This document shows, in pieces, positions 39,982-53,641 of a stretch of DNA of 64,000 nucleotides. Numbering within the stretch: the first letter of the stretch is position 1; each line of letters opens with the position of its first letter. The notes under the pieces are model-generated. The model worked only from the letters and a program-made list of their open reading frames with translations. It searched no databases and was not told the origin of the DNA. Source of the stretch: Aphis gossypii (lineage: Eukaryota; Arthropoda; Insecta; Hemiptera; Aphididae); the NCBI RefSeq assembly GCF_020184175.1, contig NC_065532.1, positions 30,318,001 through 30,382,000 of the forward strand, given 5' to 3'. The position numbers and the translations under genes are program-made.

Positions 39982-40431
39982 CAGTGATGCCCAACCCTTT
40001 TCCGTAGCCAGGCCACTTTGATGAACAATTACTTTCGACTGGGCCACCAAGCATAAAACTATAAAAGTACGAATAATCTCAATATAATTTTGTTACCCAT
40101 AGTTGTGTTCAATATATATATATATATGTATATAGTATATATATTATATACTATGTAGATTGTAGATATATATTGGACGACTTGTTTTCATATCTTTTTT
40201 GACTAATGAAAAAATTACAGTTTGAAGTATATATTAAGTAGTTTAATCTATATGATCTTTTAAATGCAGGGGTGATCGATAATAAATAATAAAATTTCTA
40301 ATTTAAAATCTCTGATAGAAAAAAATCACTAATACAATAAGATAAAAAATCATATTTTGTAATAACTTTACTTTTTTAAATTTTTATTTTTATTTTAAAA
40401 ATGTATAACTAGCCGCGGGTTTGGCATCACT
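39982..40431. mobile_element. hAT-type MITE with a near-perfect 8-bp target duplication
   Basis: The left end CAGTGATGCCCAACC and right end GGTTTGGCATCACT are inverted copies, and the CAGTGxTxCCCAACC form is typical of hAT termini. The flanking octamers are AAACTAGA (39974-39981) and AAAATAGA (40432-40439), matching at 7 of 8, the 8-bp duplication expected for hAT. The final G of the right end has been lost. The interior is AT-rich with an AT/GT simple repeat near 40111-40145 and no coding potential. The minus-strand frame at its left edge is fortuitous. It is a diverged sibling of the truncated copy at 29205-29559. Confidence 0.8.
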
Positions 40432-42679
40432 AAAATAGACAGTTGTATGTTTTGACATCTCATTCCCCCATCCATTACAAAAATATTGTACTTAAAAAAA
40501 ATATAATAGGTAATCATAGTATTGGTAAACACCATTATTACCACTTGTGGTATATACGTGATTTATGATACTAATATGGGTGCATAACGCATGGCTATGT
40601 CACTATTGTACCTATTGTGTGTATATTTGTGTAGACGGTAATTTTTAATTTTGTTTTGTTGTGTCTAATTAACACGTGGTTAGTTTATTTTCTCAAAAAT
40701 CAATAATTTCTGTAATAAGGCGTACCTACTTATGTGATTTTTTCGATATTATTCTTATTTGAGCACATTTATTTATTGAAATACCACATCTAATTAATTC
40801 ATTTTTTAATATTTTAAAAAATCATCCGGTAGAAGCATAATAGACTCATAAAGAATTCCATATCTTTTTTAAAAATTATAATCGGATTTCGTTAACACCT
40901 TTAAAACAAGGAAATGCAAAGCACCTATAATGCATATAAAAATAATAGTGTTGCGGCCCTTTATATCAGGTATTTAAACTCATAGTACGAAATATATGAA
41001 ATATTTATTTTTTATAAAATTGACGATAATTTATTTATACAACAATAAAAAAATTTAAAAATACATACTTTATTTCGACAGTGATTTCATACATATTGTA
41101 GTTTTTACTTCACATTGAAATTATTGGCTTCGATTTAAATCCTTTTATAAAATACGTAGTTTTGTAAAAATTAAGACGTATATTGGTATATTGATTATTT
41201 ATATTATATAAAAACAATATTTTATATTTGTAAAAATATATTATACATTAATTTATGAATTAAATCTTCAAAAAAAAAAAAAAACAATAAACTATCAAAT
41301 ATTATACTTCATAATTCTTTGTTATTATATTTTAATTGTATAGGTAACAAGAGAAAAGATTTAGACAAAATGGTAAAAACAATAATTTTTACTTGATTGT
41401 AAATATTATACTTGTAGCTATTTGAAATTATCGATCCCATCAGATGAACATTATTGATATTATGCTTATTTAGTTATTTACTCTCTTATACACATATATA
41501 CTATATAATATATTTATCATATATGCAATATGCATATATATAATATGTTGACTTTAGACTTACTAAAAATGATGCTTACTATTTTATGATGAGATAATAG
41601 AATTTCTATTGCTCTACTAAATTATAATAGGTAGGTTAAGTACATTATTTATCAGATACCGTTGCTGTATGTACAATGTACATGGTACATATTATTATAT
41701 TTGTTATTACATAGACTACGTGTGTATAGTGTATACTGTATACGAGAGATAAACAAGATAAATATTACATTAAATTGTACGCGATCTGCTAACGTACGTA
41801 ATTCTCATGTATGTATTTGTCGAGGTATTTGTATTATCACGAATCATATTTTATCGTATACTACGGAGGTGTAGGATAAACTTATTAATTTATTTATTTC
41901 AACATTATTCTATAAAAAATTAACTTGGAGTAAGTTACAGTAATAACAGCTAATTCCTATTCCAAATGAGCTAAGCTCGAATCTGATAATTTCTCAATAA
42001 TAATTATTTTAACCTAAATGCTCACTTTTATATCGTTGTTAATCTTCTTGAATATAATTTATTACTTCGAAGACAACATGTCGATTAATTTTATTATGTA
42101 CGTTTTACTTAGAAAAATAGAATCAAGAATATAGATACTATAAACTACTTAATTCATGCATAAATATCGTTATACATTATAATTATATCTGCGCGAAAGT
42201 CTAATATAAACAAATCACATAATTTTCATCCAAATATGATATGACACACTTACATATTAATATATTCATGTTATCTTAACGAATTGGTATGGATAATAGA
42301 AGCGTACCAGGAATTAATTAGTGGCCGTCGAATCGATAGCAGTAATACGGACGGGATAAAACTAAAAAAAAAGAAATGTACATATAAAATAATATTATGC
42401 GTGATCGTGAAATGCATATTGCGATTTATATCAGTTTACAATACACGTGGTTAGTGAAAATGTTTAAATATTATATTTATCAAAAATAATTTCTGTAGTA
42501 TACGTACACAACAATTGTTTGCTATTATTATTTTTTTCTCAACATTTTATATTATACCATTTGTTACGATATTATGAACAATATAAGCTTAGGTGATAAT
42601 ACTATAATAGATAATAGATAATATAGAAAGACGTAGAGAAGAGGCCTCCCATAGGAGAAGAACTTTATTGTGAATATAT

Positions 42680-42758
42680 TATTATTACGTTCGCTCGTGT
42701 CCATCGACGAAGCCGCATCGCTGTAAACCGATTGCGGTTTAACGGCCCTCATGAACAA
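42680..42758 (-). CDS. Candidate short coding exon, weak
   Basis: On the minus strand the sequence reads MRAVKPQSVYSDAASSMDTS then ER, with balanced codon use and a local rise in GC, before turning into asparagine-rich and AT-driven sequence. A GTAATA immediately after the serine/glutamate codons could be a splice donor. The start methionine is preceded by AT-rich sequence without clear initiation features. It looks more like real coding sequence than neighbouring frames, but no family is recognised and the stretch is very short. A chance frame is quite possible. Confidence 0.15.
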
Positions 42759-43282
42759 TAATTATTTTAAGCGTCGACAACAATAATGTATCAAATATTA
42801 TCATCGTATATTGTTATATCAGTTTAACAAACTCGATTAGTGAATTTATTTACTCTTCGTCTCGACGTTAAAATTGATGAAAATTGAAATATTGTTAGAT
42901 TTCAATTTAACATTTTATTTTCCGTTACCACTACAATAGGCACGCACACACGCACACGTAAGTTCAAGTATGTTTGTGTTCACTTAATACCGCTAGCCTA
43001 TATACCTACTTAACGTTAAGCCGACTCTTTTATCACGATTCGTGTTTTTTTTTGTTCGTCTTGATTGGTTTTTTATTCTATCTATCTTCTCTTATGCATC
43101 CGAATTTAGTACCCGGTATTACATTCGTCGTATCTCGTAACATTAACAACTAATCTCTGAACAATGTGTTTCGTTTGGATTTACGGTTTATTAGAAAGAC
43201 TCAGACACACGAAGTCATCAATTTCGATAACATTGCGAAAGTGGATATCGTTGAATACGATTTCCTATTTTTCTGGAATCCC

Positions 43283-43288
<6 letters not shown>

Positions 43289-43314
<26 letters not shown>
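43289..43314. repeat. (TG)13 microsatellite
   Basis: Thirteen uninterrupted TG dinucleotides preceded by a short TA run. A simple repeat likely to vary in length between individuals. Confidence 0.95.
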
Positions 43315-43319
<5 letters not shown>

Positions 43320-43600
43320 GACTTATAAAGTATGGGTAGCTTGTAAAAATATAACTATTCTTCGACTTTTGGTTTTTGTTTGAAATATAAAACAGTATCA
43401 AACGTGACATTTATTCAGTTTTAAAATAACTGACAAATATATATATATACAATTCGTTAAGAATGGCATATTAAATTCACCTCGAAATTTAATATTTATT
43501 TTTATATTAAATCAAACTACAGTAACAGTAAAAAAAAAAAAATTATGCGAATTTTTTGAGGACGCTATACCCGCATAATATATATTATGTCTGTCTTATA

Positions 43601-43946
43601 CACGCGTTACATAGTTAAAAACTATTTTACGTGGGATGACTTTACTCTCTCAATATTTGTATAAAAATTACCCGAATTATAAATTGCATTGGGAAGAACT
43701 TTACCTGTGTCGTAGCGTTTTAATTTTCTTGACAGTAGTTACCAATAATTTTTTTATAATTAAATGAAAAAACCTAAAGTTTTCAAACCGATTACCCTAA
43801 TTGTATTCATGTTATCAACAAAATTAAAACGCTACAACACAGGTAAAATTCTTCTCAACGCAATTTATAATTTTAGTAATTTTGATATAAATATAGAGAG
43901 AATAAAGTCATTCCACGAAAAACAGTTTTTAACTATGTTACGCATG
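43601..43946. repeat. Long near-perfect inverted repeat: 127-nt arms, 92-nt loop
   Basis: The arm 43601-43727 is complementary to 43820-43946. By hand alignment there are 16 mismatches in 127 positions and no gaps, about 87% identity. The most conserved parts include TTACCTGTGT, AGCGTTTTAATTTT and ATAGTTAAAAACT. Weaker pairing continues outward for about 10-25 bases. The 92-base loop (43728-43819) is unrelated to the arms. A frame of 96 codons (43764-44054, plus) runs through loop and right arm. It is lysine- and isoleucine-rich, resembles nothing, and is probably a by-product. The structure is either a fold-back transposon or, if transcribed, a long hairpin RNA that Dicer could process into small RNAs. 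Confidence 0.9.
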
Positions 43947-45484
43947 TTTAAGGCAGAGACTACGTATTTTATTTATGATAAAATACGTAATATTAAAAAT
44001 GTAAAAATACTGAAAACTTTTTTTTTTATAAGAAATATACAATCTGTACCCTGAGGCACAATGAGAATATGGGCTATTTTACAATTACATGATTGAGTTG
44101 TTGGAAGAAGCCACCCAGTAGTGACACTTCCTAGACTGAAAACTTAAGATAAAACTAAAGTTTTAATTTTAATATTTACGATTTATGATTTATGATAAAT
44201 AAAATAAATATCAACAACTTATCTACTAATATTATTTAAGTATAATTTAGAATATAATTTAATCTAATGTTTTATTACTGTTTTAAAATCATATTTAAAA
44301 ACCCAAGTTCAAAACATGTTTTCCTCGATGTTTTCTTGTAATAACAAAACAATATTAAAAATTAATTGTTAAGACTTGTTGTCGTGCATTTTATACATTT
44401 TTTCTAACTCTTGAGATACTGTTAATATAATATACTTTTGTATTATATAATATTACCTGACAAAGAAAAAAATCCAATCAATTAAATAGAATACTTGATT
44501 TTAAACTAGGTAAAAAAAAAGTAAGAAAATATAAAAATATATCATTTTAAAACAAATTATTTATTATTTTTTATTGTTATTTAGTAGTTTACTATTATAG
44601 GAATTATATCGTTTTTCGCAGTTATATTCTATATTTCTAACGTCCTGAGATTAAAAAAATTGCTATTTTATTTAAAATTTATTTTGTGTTAATAAGCTAA
44701 GTGGAAATACTTTCAATCGTTGGAAAAGATGTGTCATTGCAATTTTAAAATTCAAAAATGAGAAGTTGAGCATTAAAAAAATATACGTGTTTAAATAAAA
44801 AAAAGGCTTCACTTTAAATGGATTTCATATTAAACCGTCAGGTTATACTTACTCACCTTTTCAAAAAATAAATCTTTAATAAAAAATTAAGTATAAGATA
44901 TATTTCCATTTTTTTAATAATAATAATAAAAAAAAAAAAAATGATTTTATTATTTTTATTGAAGAAGACTATACTATTATACCTTCGAGTTTTTAATACA
45001 AAATTTAAAATTCACACGTACTCACCATGTAGAAGATAATAAATAAATAAATAAATGAATATGTTTCTACCAAATAAAAATATGGTCAATTATTATTCAT
45101 GAGTAACTGCATGTGGCATATTCTTGATATATCAGGCATTCGTATATTATTATATTTAAATTACAATCAATATACTCGTATACTATGACTACGTGTATAT
45201 TCTTCACAAACACATAATTTCATTTGTATTCTCTTTCTGTACATGTACACAGTGTTTGAATTCGCAAAATAAAAATGTTAGAACTTTGTTTAATTATAAA
45301 ATAACGTTCCCGTCATTTTTTGTACCTTATGTATCTTATTATAGATACTATAGCCCCAACACGACATTCCTCATCATTCCGATATCTCACCTTCATTCAT
45401 ACTAAAATACATAAATACGTTTAAAACAACGTTCATATTACTTTTAGTGAATAAATAAATTGAATAGCATAGCTTAGTATAAAA
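43947..45484. other. AT-rich sequence, no gene seen
   Basis: No exon-like segment is recognisable. It includes an (AAAT)n run near 45037-45056. Confidence 0.5.
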
Positions 45485-45652
45485 CAGTAGTTCTCAACCA
45501 TAGGATCGCGACCCAATTTTGGGTCACCAATGATGTTTAATAGATTGACAAAAAATTAAAATGTTGATATTACAACGCTATTTATAAAAAGGTCACATGA
45601 AAAATTGGGTAAATATCTTGGATGAGTAATATACAAAGGATGAGAACTGCTG
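45485..45652. mobile_element. Short hAT-type MITE with a perfect 8-bp target duplication
   Basis: The element is 168 bases. Its left end is CAGTAGTTCTCAACC and its right end GGATGAGAACTGCTG, inverted at 13 of 15 positions. The identical octamer GTATAAAA lies on both sides (45477-45484 and 45653-45660). A CAGxxGTTCTCAACC end plus an 8-bp duplication is diagnostic of hAT-superfamily MITEs and resembles the SPIN-like group. The interior carries GGATCGCGACCCAATTTTGG, a common feature of such elements. It is non-coding and must have been moved by a transposase encoded elsewhere. Confidence 0.9.
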
Positions 45653-48600
45653 GTATAAAACATTGGTGATCATAACATCAACGATTTTATTCCAACGATT
45701 ATACCACTAATAATATCACCACATATTTCATATAAATATAAATTTTACTATTTTAACTATTAGTAAAAAAATAATTAAATAAATAATCGAGATACTTCTG
45801 AAAAATTTGTTATGATACTAAGTTCTCCGACGAAATCGTTTACCCCTTTTACCAATATAACTAGCCAACACCAATTCGATACTTGCTTAATTCTTATTCA
45901 GTAACAAATGTATTAACACATAATTTGTACTTCAATACATCTTATTTAATAATGTTAATAATGATTTAATGACTTGAGACTATATTTAAAACCTGTAAAC
46001 CTACAACGTTGGTTGTTTTTTACAAATCTATTTATTGTATTATTATTATTAGGTTCTTTAATTCACCAAATGAAAAATAAATTATGTAAAATAATGCAAT
46101 TTGTAATTTTTTAACAGATTACAATACATAATATGAACATAATTGGTTATTTATCTTTTTATTATTGTTATTATTGTTATTAATAATAAAATTAAGGTTC
46201 CTTGTGATTAAAATTCAGAAAATAATAAATAGCTTATTCATTTATTCATAGAGTACTTAGTAAACATTCTTTATTATCTAAACAATCATCAGTTTAACCT
46301 GTAGAAATCCACTATGTATTAAGTTTCCAACTATAAAAACCAATGGAAACGAAATTTTGCAAGATGTATAAAAACTATTATTTATAATTTGTCTAAAATT
46401 TCATTTCAAAGCATAAAACATGGTAAAATAATATGAATACAAATTAGATAAAATATGCCTAAAAGTAGGTATATTTTGTATGTATTATTATGAAAAAAAA
46501 AAAAAATAGCAAAACAATTCAATTTTAAAGTGCCATTTAACTATTTTACAAGTTAATTTATAATTGTTTTCAGTATTAATGTGTAATATATATTTAAAAA
46601 TCTAGTAGTATAAAATATAAATATTTATATATTAATATATATTAATATTAATTAATATTCTACTTATTATAAATAAATTAGTATTAATGTAAAATCTATA
46701 AAAACGTTAAGTCTACACATTGATCATTGGTGTTGAATGATTTGAATAATAAATTATAAATATTTAAATATTAACTATATCTTCACAAAGTACATATTTG
46801 TTATGCGATTTTTTTACTTCAACGATTGAAAGAATAACAATTATTTAACCGTTATTTTAATTTTACTAATGGAATAAAATTTTTAGTTTAATTTAATTAG
46901 ATTCGTATATTGTGATATAACGCCCAAATACATATTTCACAAAAACCATTATTATTCGCAAACTGTGTAAAATTAATCCTAGTATAGTATACGTAACATA
47001 GGTTGGGTTGATTATGGCGAATAGCCGTGTTACATATTTGCTGAAGTTGTTTATGGTCGATTTGGAGCCATTGCATTTAGATAATGAGTTGTGAATGATT
47101 TTTTAACTTCAGATTTAAACAGTGCATCAGAGTTTCGTTTTATTTGGCAACTGACATACATAATTTATTCGGAACTTGGAATTTTGAGTAGAAATAGCAC
47201 AAATATCTTAAATACACCCCAGGGAAAACACCTGTAACTTTTATGTTTATTCCTGAAAAACACTTCCAGTTTTTATTTGAAAAAAGTTCTACTGGTTTTC
47301 TGACGTACAAAACTTACTTCTTATAATATAATTTTTAACTTTTAATAGAACATAAATTATAAATTGCTTTTATAACTATTTTTATTTCGATCGTATAAAA
47401 AATATTTATTAAAATTAACAGATATTTTTATAAATAAAAAAAAAATAGCATTAAATTTTTTTAACCATTGGCATATTTGAAAATAATGAAAATTTTAAGA
47501 AATTTAAGTTCAAAAAACCCCAAAATTTCCAAAATAGTGGGTGAATTTTCATCTGCCTTTCCATACCTCGATCACAAATACAAAATTGTAAATTATTTAC
47601 TTAAGAACAGGAACAATTCCAAAAATCGAATTACACTCTCTTGTCCCGTTTCATATTGTACAGCTTTTAAATTTTGTTTGCGTATATAATATCTTCTGCA
47701 TTCCTTTCACAAATAAATATGAAACCATAATCTCCACATTAGATAAAGTAGCAGCGTTGCTAAATAAACAAAGTCATAAAGTCATAGTCAAACGAGTTTT
47801 AATGTATTATTATTTACTACAAATAATCTTCTATTGTAAAATTCAATACATTTTGACATAAAAACGATAAAAACAACTTATTATTACCTTTTTATTAGTT
47901 AAAATTTAATTCAGCGTTTTAAACATGATGAGAATTAATGTTACTTAACTTGTACTTATATATACTCACATTCACATATTATGCGATGTAGACCATAGTT
48001 CGATGCATTTCAATCAAATATATATATATTATTTAAATAAAAATGAAAATATTTTACCAATAAATTGATCACTCCAAATACATTTCCACTGCAATGACGA
48101 CGCTAGATTGCTTATGTAAGACACCATTTAAATATACTTTTATTTATATTTAAGAAAAAAGACATCCGTCTTTTGAGCTCAAAAAATGTTTTGAATGTAA
48201 AAAATACATCTTTCGAAAGGCATTTAAATTTTAGAGTATTGTGATCTTTCATGTTATCGTTAATTTAATAAATGATCAATAAATTATTAAAAACTATCTA
48301 GTATATTAATTATATTTAAAATTGATAAAAACGTGTTTCGACTTTTTTAAATCACAAAAATTTTAGGTTATTTTTTATTGTTAGTTTCACATAAAATATT
48401 TAATATTTATAATGGGCAATTTGATTATAACCAGATATCTATCAAAAATAGTGATCTTTAAGTTTCAGTTTAACTACTTTGGTATTTGACTTACTAAAAT
48501 AATGAACCTATAAATTATATATGTTAATTATAACTGATCCTAATTCAAGTGACTGGAAATCGTATAGCTAAAGGCAATAATATAGGTAATCTAAATTCAC

Positions 48601-51600
48601 ATTTAATTAATTTATTGTACCTACTTGGAATAATTAATTGTTAGACAAAATTAACATAGTAAGCTCGGTACATAATATTAATAAATTATAATTAATTTTA
48701 ACAGTAAGTAACCAGATTATGAGAACAAAAATAATAAACTAGACTTACACAACGTTAAATAAAACATAATTGATAGGTAATTAATAGAGATATAAAACAT
48801 TTTGTATTAATGTGTACAATCGTTTTTTTCTTTTTCGGCGTTTAAAAATCATAACCATGTTATTAAGTAGTAACACAGTAAGCAAAAAAAAAAATAATAA
48901 ATATTTTTAAAATATTTTTTTATGAATTACTCAGTAAATTAGTAAAATATAAAAATATAATTAACGTTTTTATAACAATATCTTAATAATTTTTGTTAAA
49001 CATATTTTTATAGTTTTACTCAACATTTCTTTTGGGATGAAACTACTTATTGTTATTTCAAATATGAAGATACTCACCTCAGCGTTAAATAAAACTATTT
49101 AATTGAAAAATGTTAACAATTAATTTTATAATCTACTTTCAAATATTTCGATTGCAATCACATAAATTTTGTATTTTACATAGGGTTACAAAATATGACT
49201 GTAATAGCAATAGTAATTGCTCATTATTAATTCTTAATACAATTATGTCCTACAATCCAAAAAAGTATTATAAGTAATTGAAAATGAAACATCGAAGTAT
49301 ATAAATATACATACACTAGGTTAAATTTAGCAGAACCTTATAAAGTTTCTTTAGTGACATCATAGATAAAATATAAACTTTGACCAAAATCGGAAATCCT
49401 TTAGCCTTAAATAAATGCTTTGATAAAGTTTTAGTAAAAACGAAAACTATATTAACTAAACTTAGTAAATGAGAAACTCTTTGAGACTTGTTTTGATATC
49501 TTATTGATAAAAAAATGATAAGTTTTATTCAAGCACTTTTATTAAGAAGTAATACTTATTCTTTTGGACAAACTAAAATTAATAACAGTTGTAATTTAAT
49601 TTTAAGGATGAATATTATGTAAAAGGAATAATTTTTTTTTTTTTTTTATAATAATTATACAATCTATACTTCTTAGCATAATAAGTATAAGTGAAAAGAG
49701 ACAGAAAACATGTTATGCGTGATTAAGAAGTCACCCATTATTGACTCTTTGCGTGAGGAAAAAGGAATAATGAGTGATCAATAAATGCATATAGCATAAT
49801 ACTTTTATACTATACTATGTTATGGTATAGTCTTAATATTTTAAACAAAAAATGTATGTTAATATTATCAGCATCATATTTTATAATAATTTGCACATAA
49901 TATGATAAAAAAATAAATGAAAAAAAAATCTACGAATCTCTCGCTATATTTGAAACATTTAGTAAATAGCTCATAAAGAATAAAAAATCTTTTCGAATTC
50001 CTGTCACAGACCAATACTGAAATCATCATCAGGTTTTTCATCAATTTCTGGTTATCCTAAATGTTGGGCACTATTTTAAATTTAAACTTTAAAGTGATAA
50101 AAATAAATTCTGTATGTATAATTTTTGGATTGAATATCTTCTGAAATAGAAATAAATCCATTCTGATTGAATATCGATCATGAGCATTAAAATATTTAAA
50201 CAAATACATTATTAGTATTTATTGATTATGTTCGCAAGGTAACGATGAACTTAAAAGCCCATTTAAGGATTTTTAGTAAAGACTGAGGGTAAATAATATT
50301 ATAATACCTTAAAACTTATCTTTGTGAGCCTGTAATAAATATAAATAGAAGGGTGACTTCTAATTAGTGAAAAATATGAAACCTTCAAGTTTAGTACAAA
50401 TAATTATGATTGACACGGGTAGTTTCGAAGAAAATGTAATGGCTTTTAATCATACCGATTATCACTTTTAACTTCGTTGTGTCCCATGATTGTTGTTATT
50501 ATGACCCTATTAAGGCATTTATAATATCATATTATTTAAGAGACTGTCATTCTTCAATATATTAAATATGTACCAAAGCAGAGCACTAAATAAACTTTCT
50601 TATGAAATTCTATGAGTTTACAATGACCATGTTATCATCCTCGTTAAAATAAATATTTTCTATAAAATATCAAATCGATATCGGAGAGTCGTCTGTTTTT
50701 TTATTAGATAAATGGAAACTAAAAATATAGCATTATTATGTACGTCTTAAAATTTTAGCAATGATATAATAATTTCAGGATAAAATTCCTAAATATTTTA
50801 CTATGCATGTCATCAAAATCTAGCATCTCAAAATAAAATACTTCATGACTTGAAAATTAAAATTGCAAATTTCAAATAAAAATACATAATATAATATTAT
50901 GATAATTATCAAAAATTATTTTCAAATCATAAACTAACTATTACCGTTACCAATACATTTTCTTTTGATGACTTAATTTAGTATTTATTTGTATTATTTA
51001 ATGTCGATTTTTAATTTTTTAAATAGGAAAATTTATATTATGTAAATTTCTAAGTTAATTTTATATATTAAATAAATGCAATTATTCATAAATTAATATT
51101 TATTATTGCTGCGTTCAAAAAATTAATATAACGATATCATTCCTGACTTAAAATACATTTTATGTTTATAAATACAATATGCTAATTTAGTATAAAGCTA
51201 ATAAGAAACCAAAAACTTAAAATTGAAATTCATCAATTAGTAAAATATAATTTATTCAATATATTAAAAATGATATTATATTGTTGTTATAATTTGATTG
51301 TATTGTATTTTTATTTTCTAACTAATAAGAAATCAGTTATTGAACCATTTTTCATAAGTAAATTTGAAGAAAATAAATAAAAATACTATTCACTCGTGAG
51401 TGAACTACTAATGTAGATTACATATCACTGAAGTAAGCTTGGATAACTAACCTAACCCAACAAGGGTTCATGGTATTCTAATTAAACTAAATACGTTAAC
51501 AGGGACTCAAAAGTAGTTATGGTTTTAATTTACCACTGTAACATGATACAACTCGTTCAATTACACTAATAAGATTTCATTCGTTTTGTTTCGTTTAGAA

Positions 51601-53464
51601 CATTATCTGAAAATTAATTTTTACTCGTATATTTAACACTGAATGTAGTGGCTTTAGTACGTGATCCAAGAGTAATTTTGTCAGCAGATTAATATACGTT
51701 GTCGTAGATCTGATCAATAACAGTCTGTTAGTCTAGGATATTATTGTATAGGTAATACTGTATTTATAATGTCATTAGTAATACGGTAGATAAATAATTG
51801 ATGCCAAGAACAGAAAACAAAAATGTTTTGCACGAGGTTTTGCATATGTACGTTAATTAAAAAATTATCATTATTATTTATTATTATCAATGATGACTGA
51901 AAAATAATATAGTTAAATGTAAAATCGGATTGTTATTAGAACCAGTGCATACATATTACTATAAAAAATCATTTTTTTTGAAACTGAATATGTGAAAAAA
52001 TTCACGTTTTTTTTTTTAATGTTTATATTTTTTACACTTAGGTATTAAGGGAATTTCAAACAGACAGTTTTTAAGGAATTCAGTTTTGGCAATAATATAA
52101 GTGCATGCGTGCGTGCAAACTTAGGCGTAGTAAATGATCATTAGTGACAACGTCTTTCAATGAATTATTGAGAATTTTTACTTTAAAACCTCAAAAGTAT
52201 CGTCTAGGTACAATTTTCTAGAAACCAACTGCAAAGTTAGGTTAGGTAAACTTCAAAGTTAACATTTTTAGTGCTCCATAAAATGACGATAGACATATAA
52301 AAACAAACATCATTGTATAAATTAATGTATACATTACTCGAGACATTACTCTAATCAGAATCTAAAATACGTGAGGATATAGATTAATATGTAGACATAT
52401 TATTAACCGAGTTAGTGTTATTTTAATATTTATATCTGATGATTCAGAGTAGGAGTTTCAATTATCATATATAATTAAGAATACTATGAAAGAGTTTTAA
52501 AATGAATAAAATAATGTATTTTCTGTTTATTTTGAAAAATTAACAAATAAAATTAAAGAAGCAACCAAGGCTTACGTAAATATTTACCTCGTTCACCGAG
52601 AAAAGTGATAAAATTAAGCAGTTTAAATACACAAGCATTTGTCACACCTTACGTAATACATATTAAACTTATTCGAACTATATAAAATACAATAATTGTT
52701 TTAAAACTATTAAAAAAAGGTACTAAGAAACTAAGTGAAATGTGTACGTATTTTTTAACAATAAAATTGCATGAATATAATTTATATGATGAATTTCAAA
52801 CATGGAATGATGATATGATCTAATATAAACTTTTATTTGGTCCATAAAACGTAAACGGATGAAGGTAATCAGAAATATTATACCTTATGGAAACAAATGA
52901 GATGTAAAACTATTTATTTGATACAAATGATACAATGGTGATAACAGTAAAGCACCTCAACAAAACTCAGTCAGTTAAAAACTAAAACAGTATTATTACG
53001 TATTTCAAATGCGATATTTTTTTTTATTGAGTCCTTTTGAAAATTCAGTACAAATCAATAAGCCCATACATGGTATTAAGTATAAGAATAAATAAAAAAA
53101 CGTGATCAAAAAACAAAGAATTTTTATAAGTTTTATCGCACATACAATTACATTAAAATAAAGAAAAGAGTGATTGTAAACTATAATTAGCGTTTAAATA
53201 TTATTATATGTACCTAATACGAAAAAAAAATAATAACATTTTATAAATTTTATATAATTTCATGTTTAATATATTTGTACTAAAGTACTAAATACAATAA
53301 CGGCTATGGTAATTTTAAGCATAAGACAAAATGATTTTGTCTCAAAATTAACTTTTGAATTTTTGTTGTCCTTATTAGATTGTATTAGCGAATTATTAAT
53401 AATTAATTAATAATTATACATTTTTATATATCAAAACATTTTAAAAGCAATTTAATGTCTACAA
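45653..53464. other. Long AT-rich stretch, no gene seen
   Basis: Almost 8 kb without a recognisable exon or RNA gene. The patch 46980-47300 is slightly less AT-rich and partly open on the minus strand but gives no identifiable protein. The 73-codon plus-strand frame at 47468-47689 is not recognisable. CTAACCTAACCC near 51447-51460 resembles telomeric sequence but is only two units long. Confidence 0.45.
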
Positions 53465-53641
53465 CAGCGGTTCTTAACCTGTGGTCCGCAGCTCCCTGGC
53501 GGTCCGCGATACTCGTGTCCGGGGTTCGCGGCAGCCTTAATACGTCGTAATTTGTATTCGAAAAAAATTGATAAGGAGGTCAGTGGTATCTAAAAAATTT
53601 TCATCGGGGGTCCGTGATCTACAAAAGGTTAAGAACCATTG
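53465..53641. mobile_element. Short hAT-type MITE with an 8-bp target duplication
   Basis: The left end is CAGCGGTTCTTAACCT and the right end AGGTTAAGAACCATTG, inverted at 14 of 16 positions. The flanking octamers are GTCTACAA (53457-53464) and GTCTAAAA (53642-53649), matching at 7 of 8. The interior is GC-rich for this window (GGTCCGC repeated on both sides, CGGGGGTCCGTGATC). At 177 bases it has no coding capacity. The ends belong to the same broad hAT group as the element at 45485, but the interior differs, so it is a different subfamily. Confidence 0.88.

Larger units (their letters stand above)
40432..43600. other. AT-rich sequence, no confident gene
   Basis: Mostly AT-rich. One exon-like patch on the minus strand at about 42680-42760 is listed separately. 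A TG microsatellite lies at 43289-43314. Confidence 0.45.

Noticed and set aside
43764..44054. 96-codon plus-strand frame, one of the longest in the window
   Set aside because: It runs through the loop and right arm of the inverted repeat, is Lys/Ile/Asn-rich and resembles no protein. The DNA structure explains it better.
46980..47300. Possible transposase fragment on the minus strand
   Set aside because: A partly open frame contains stops, and its translation matches no motif I can name.
51447..51460. CTAACCTAACCC as interstitial telomeric sequence
   Set aside because: Only about two units and not a clean insect TTAGG repeat. Expected by chance.
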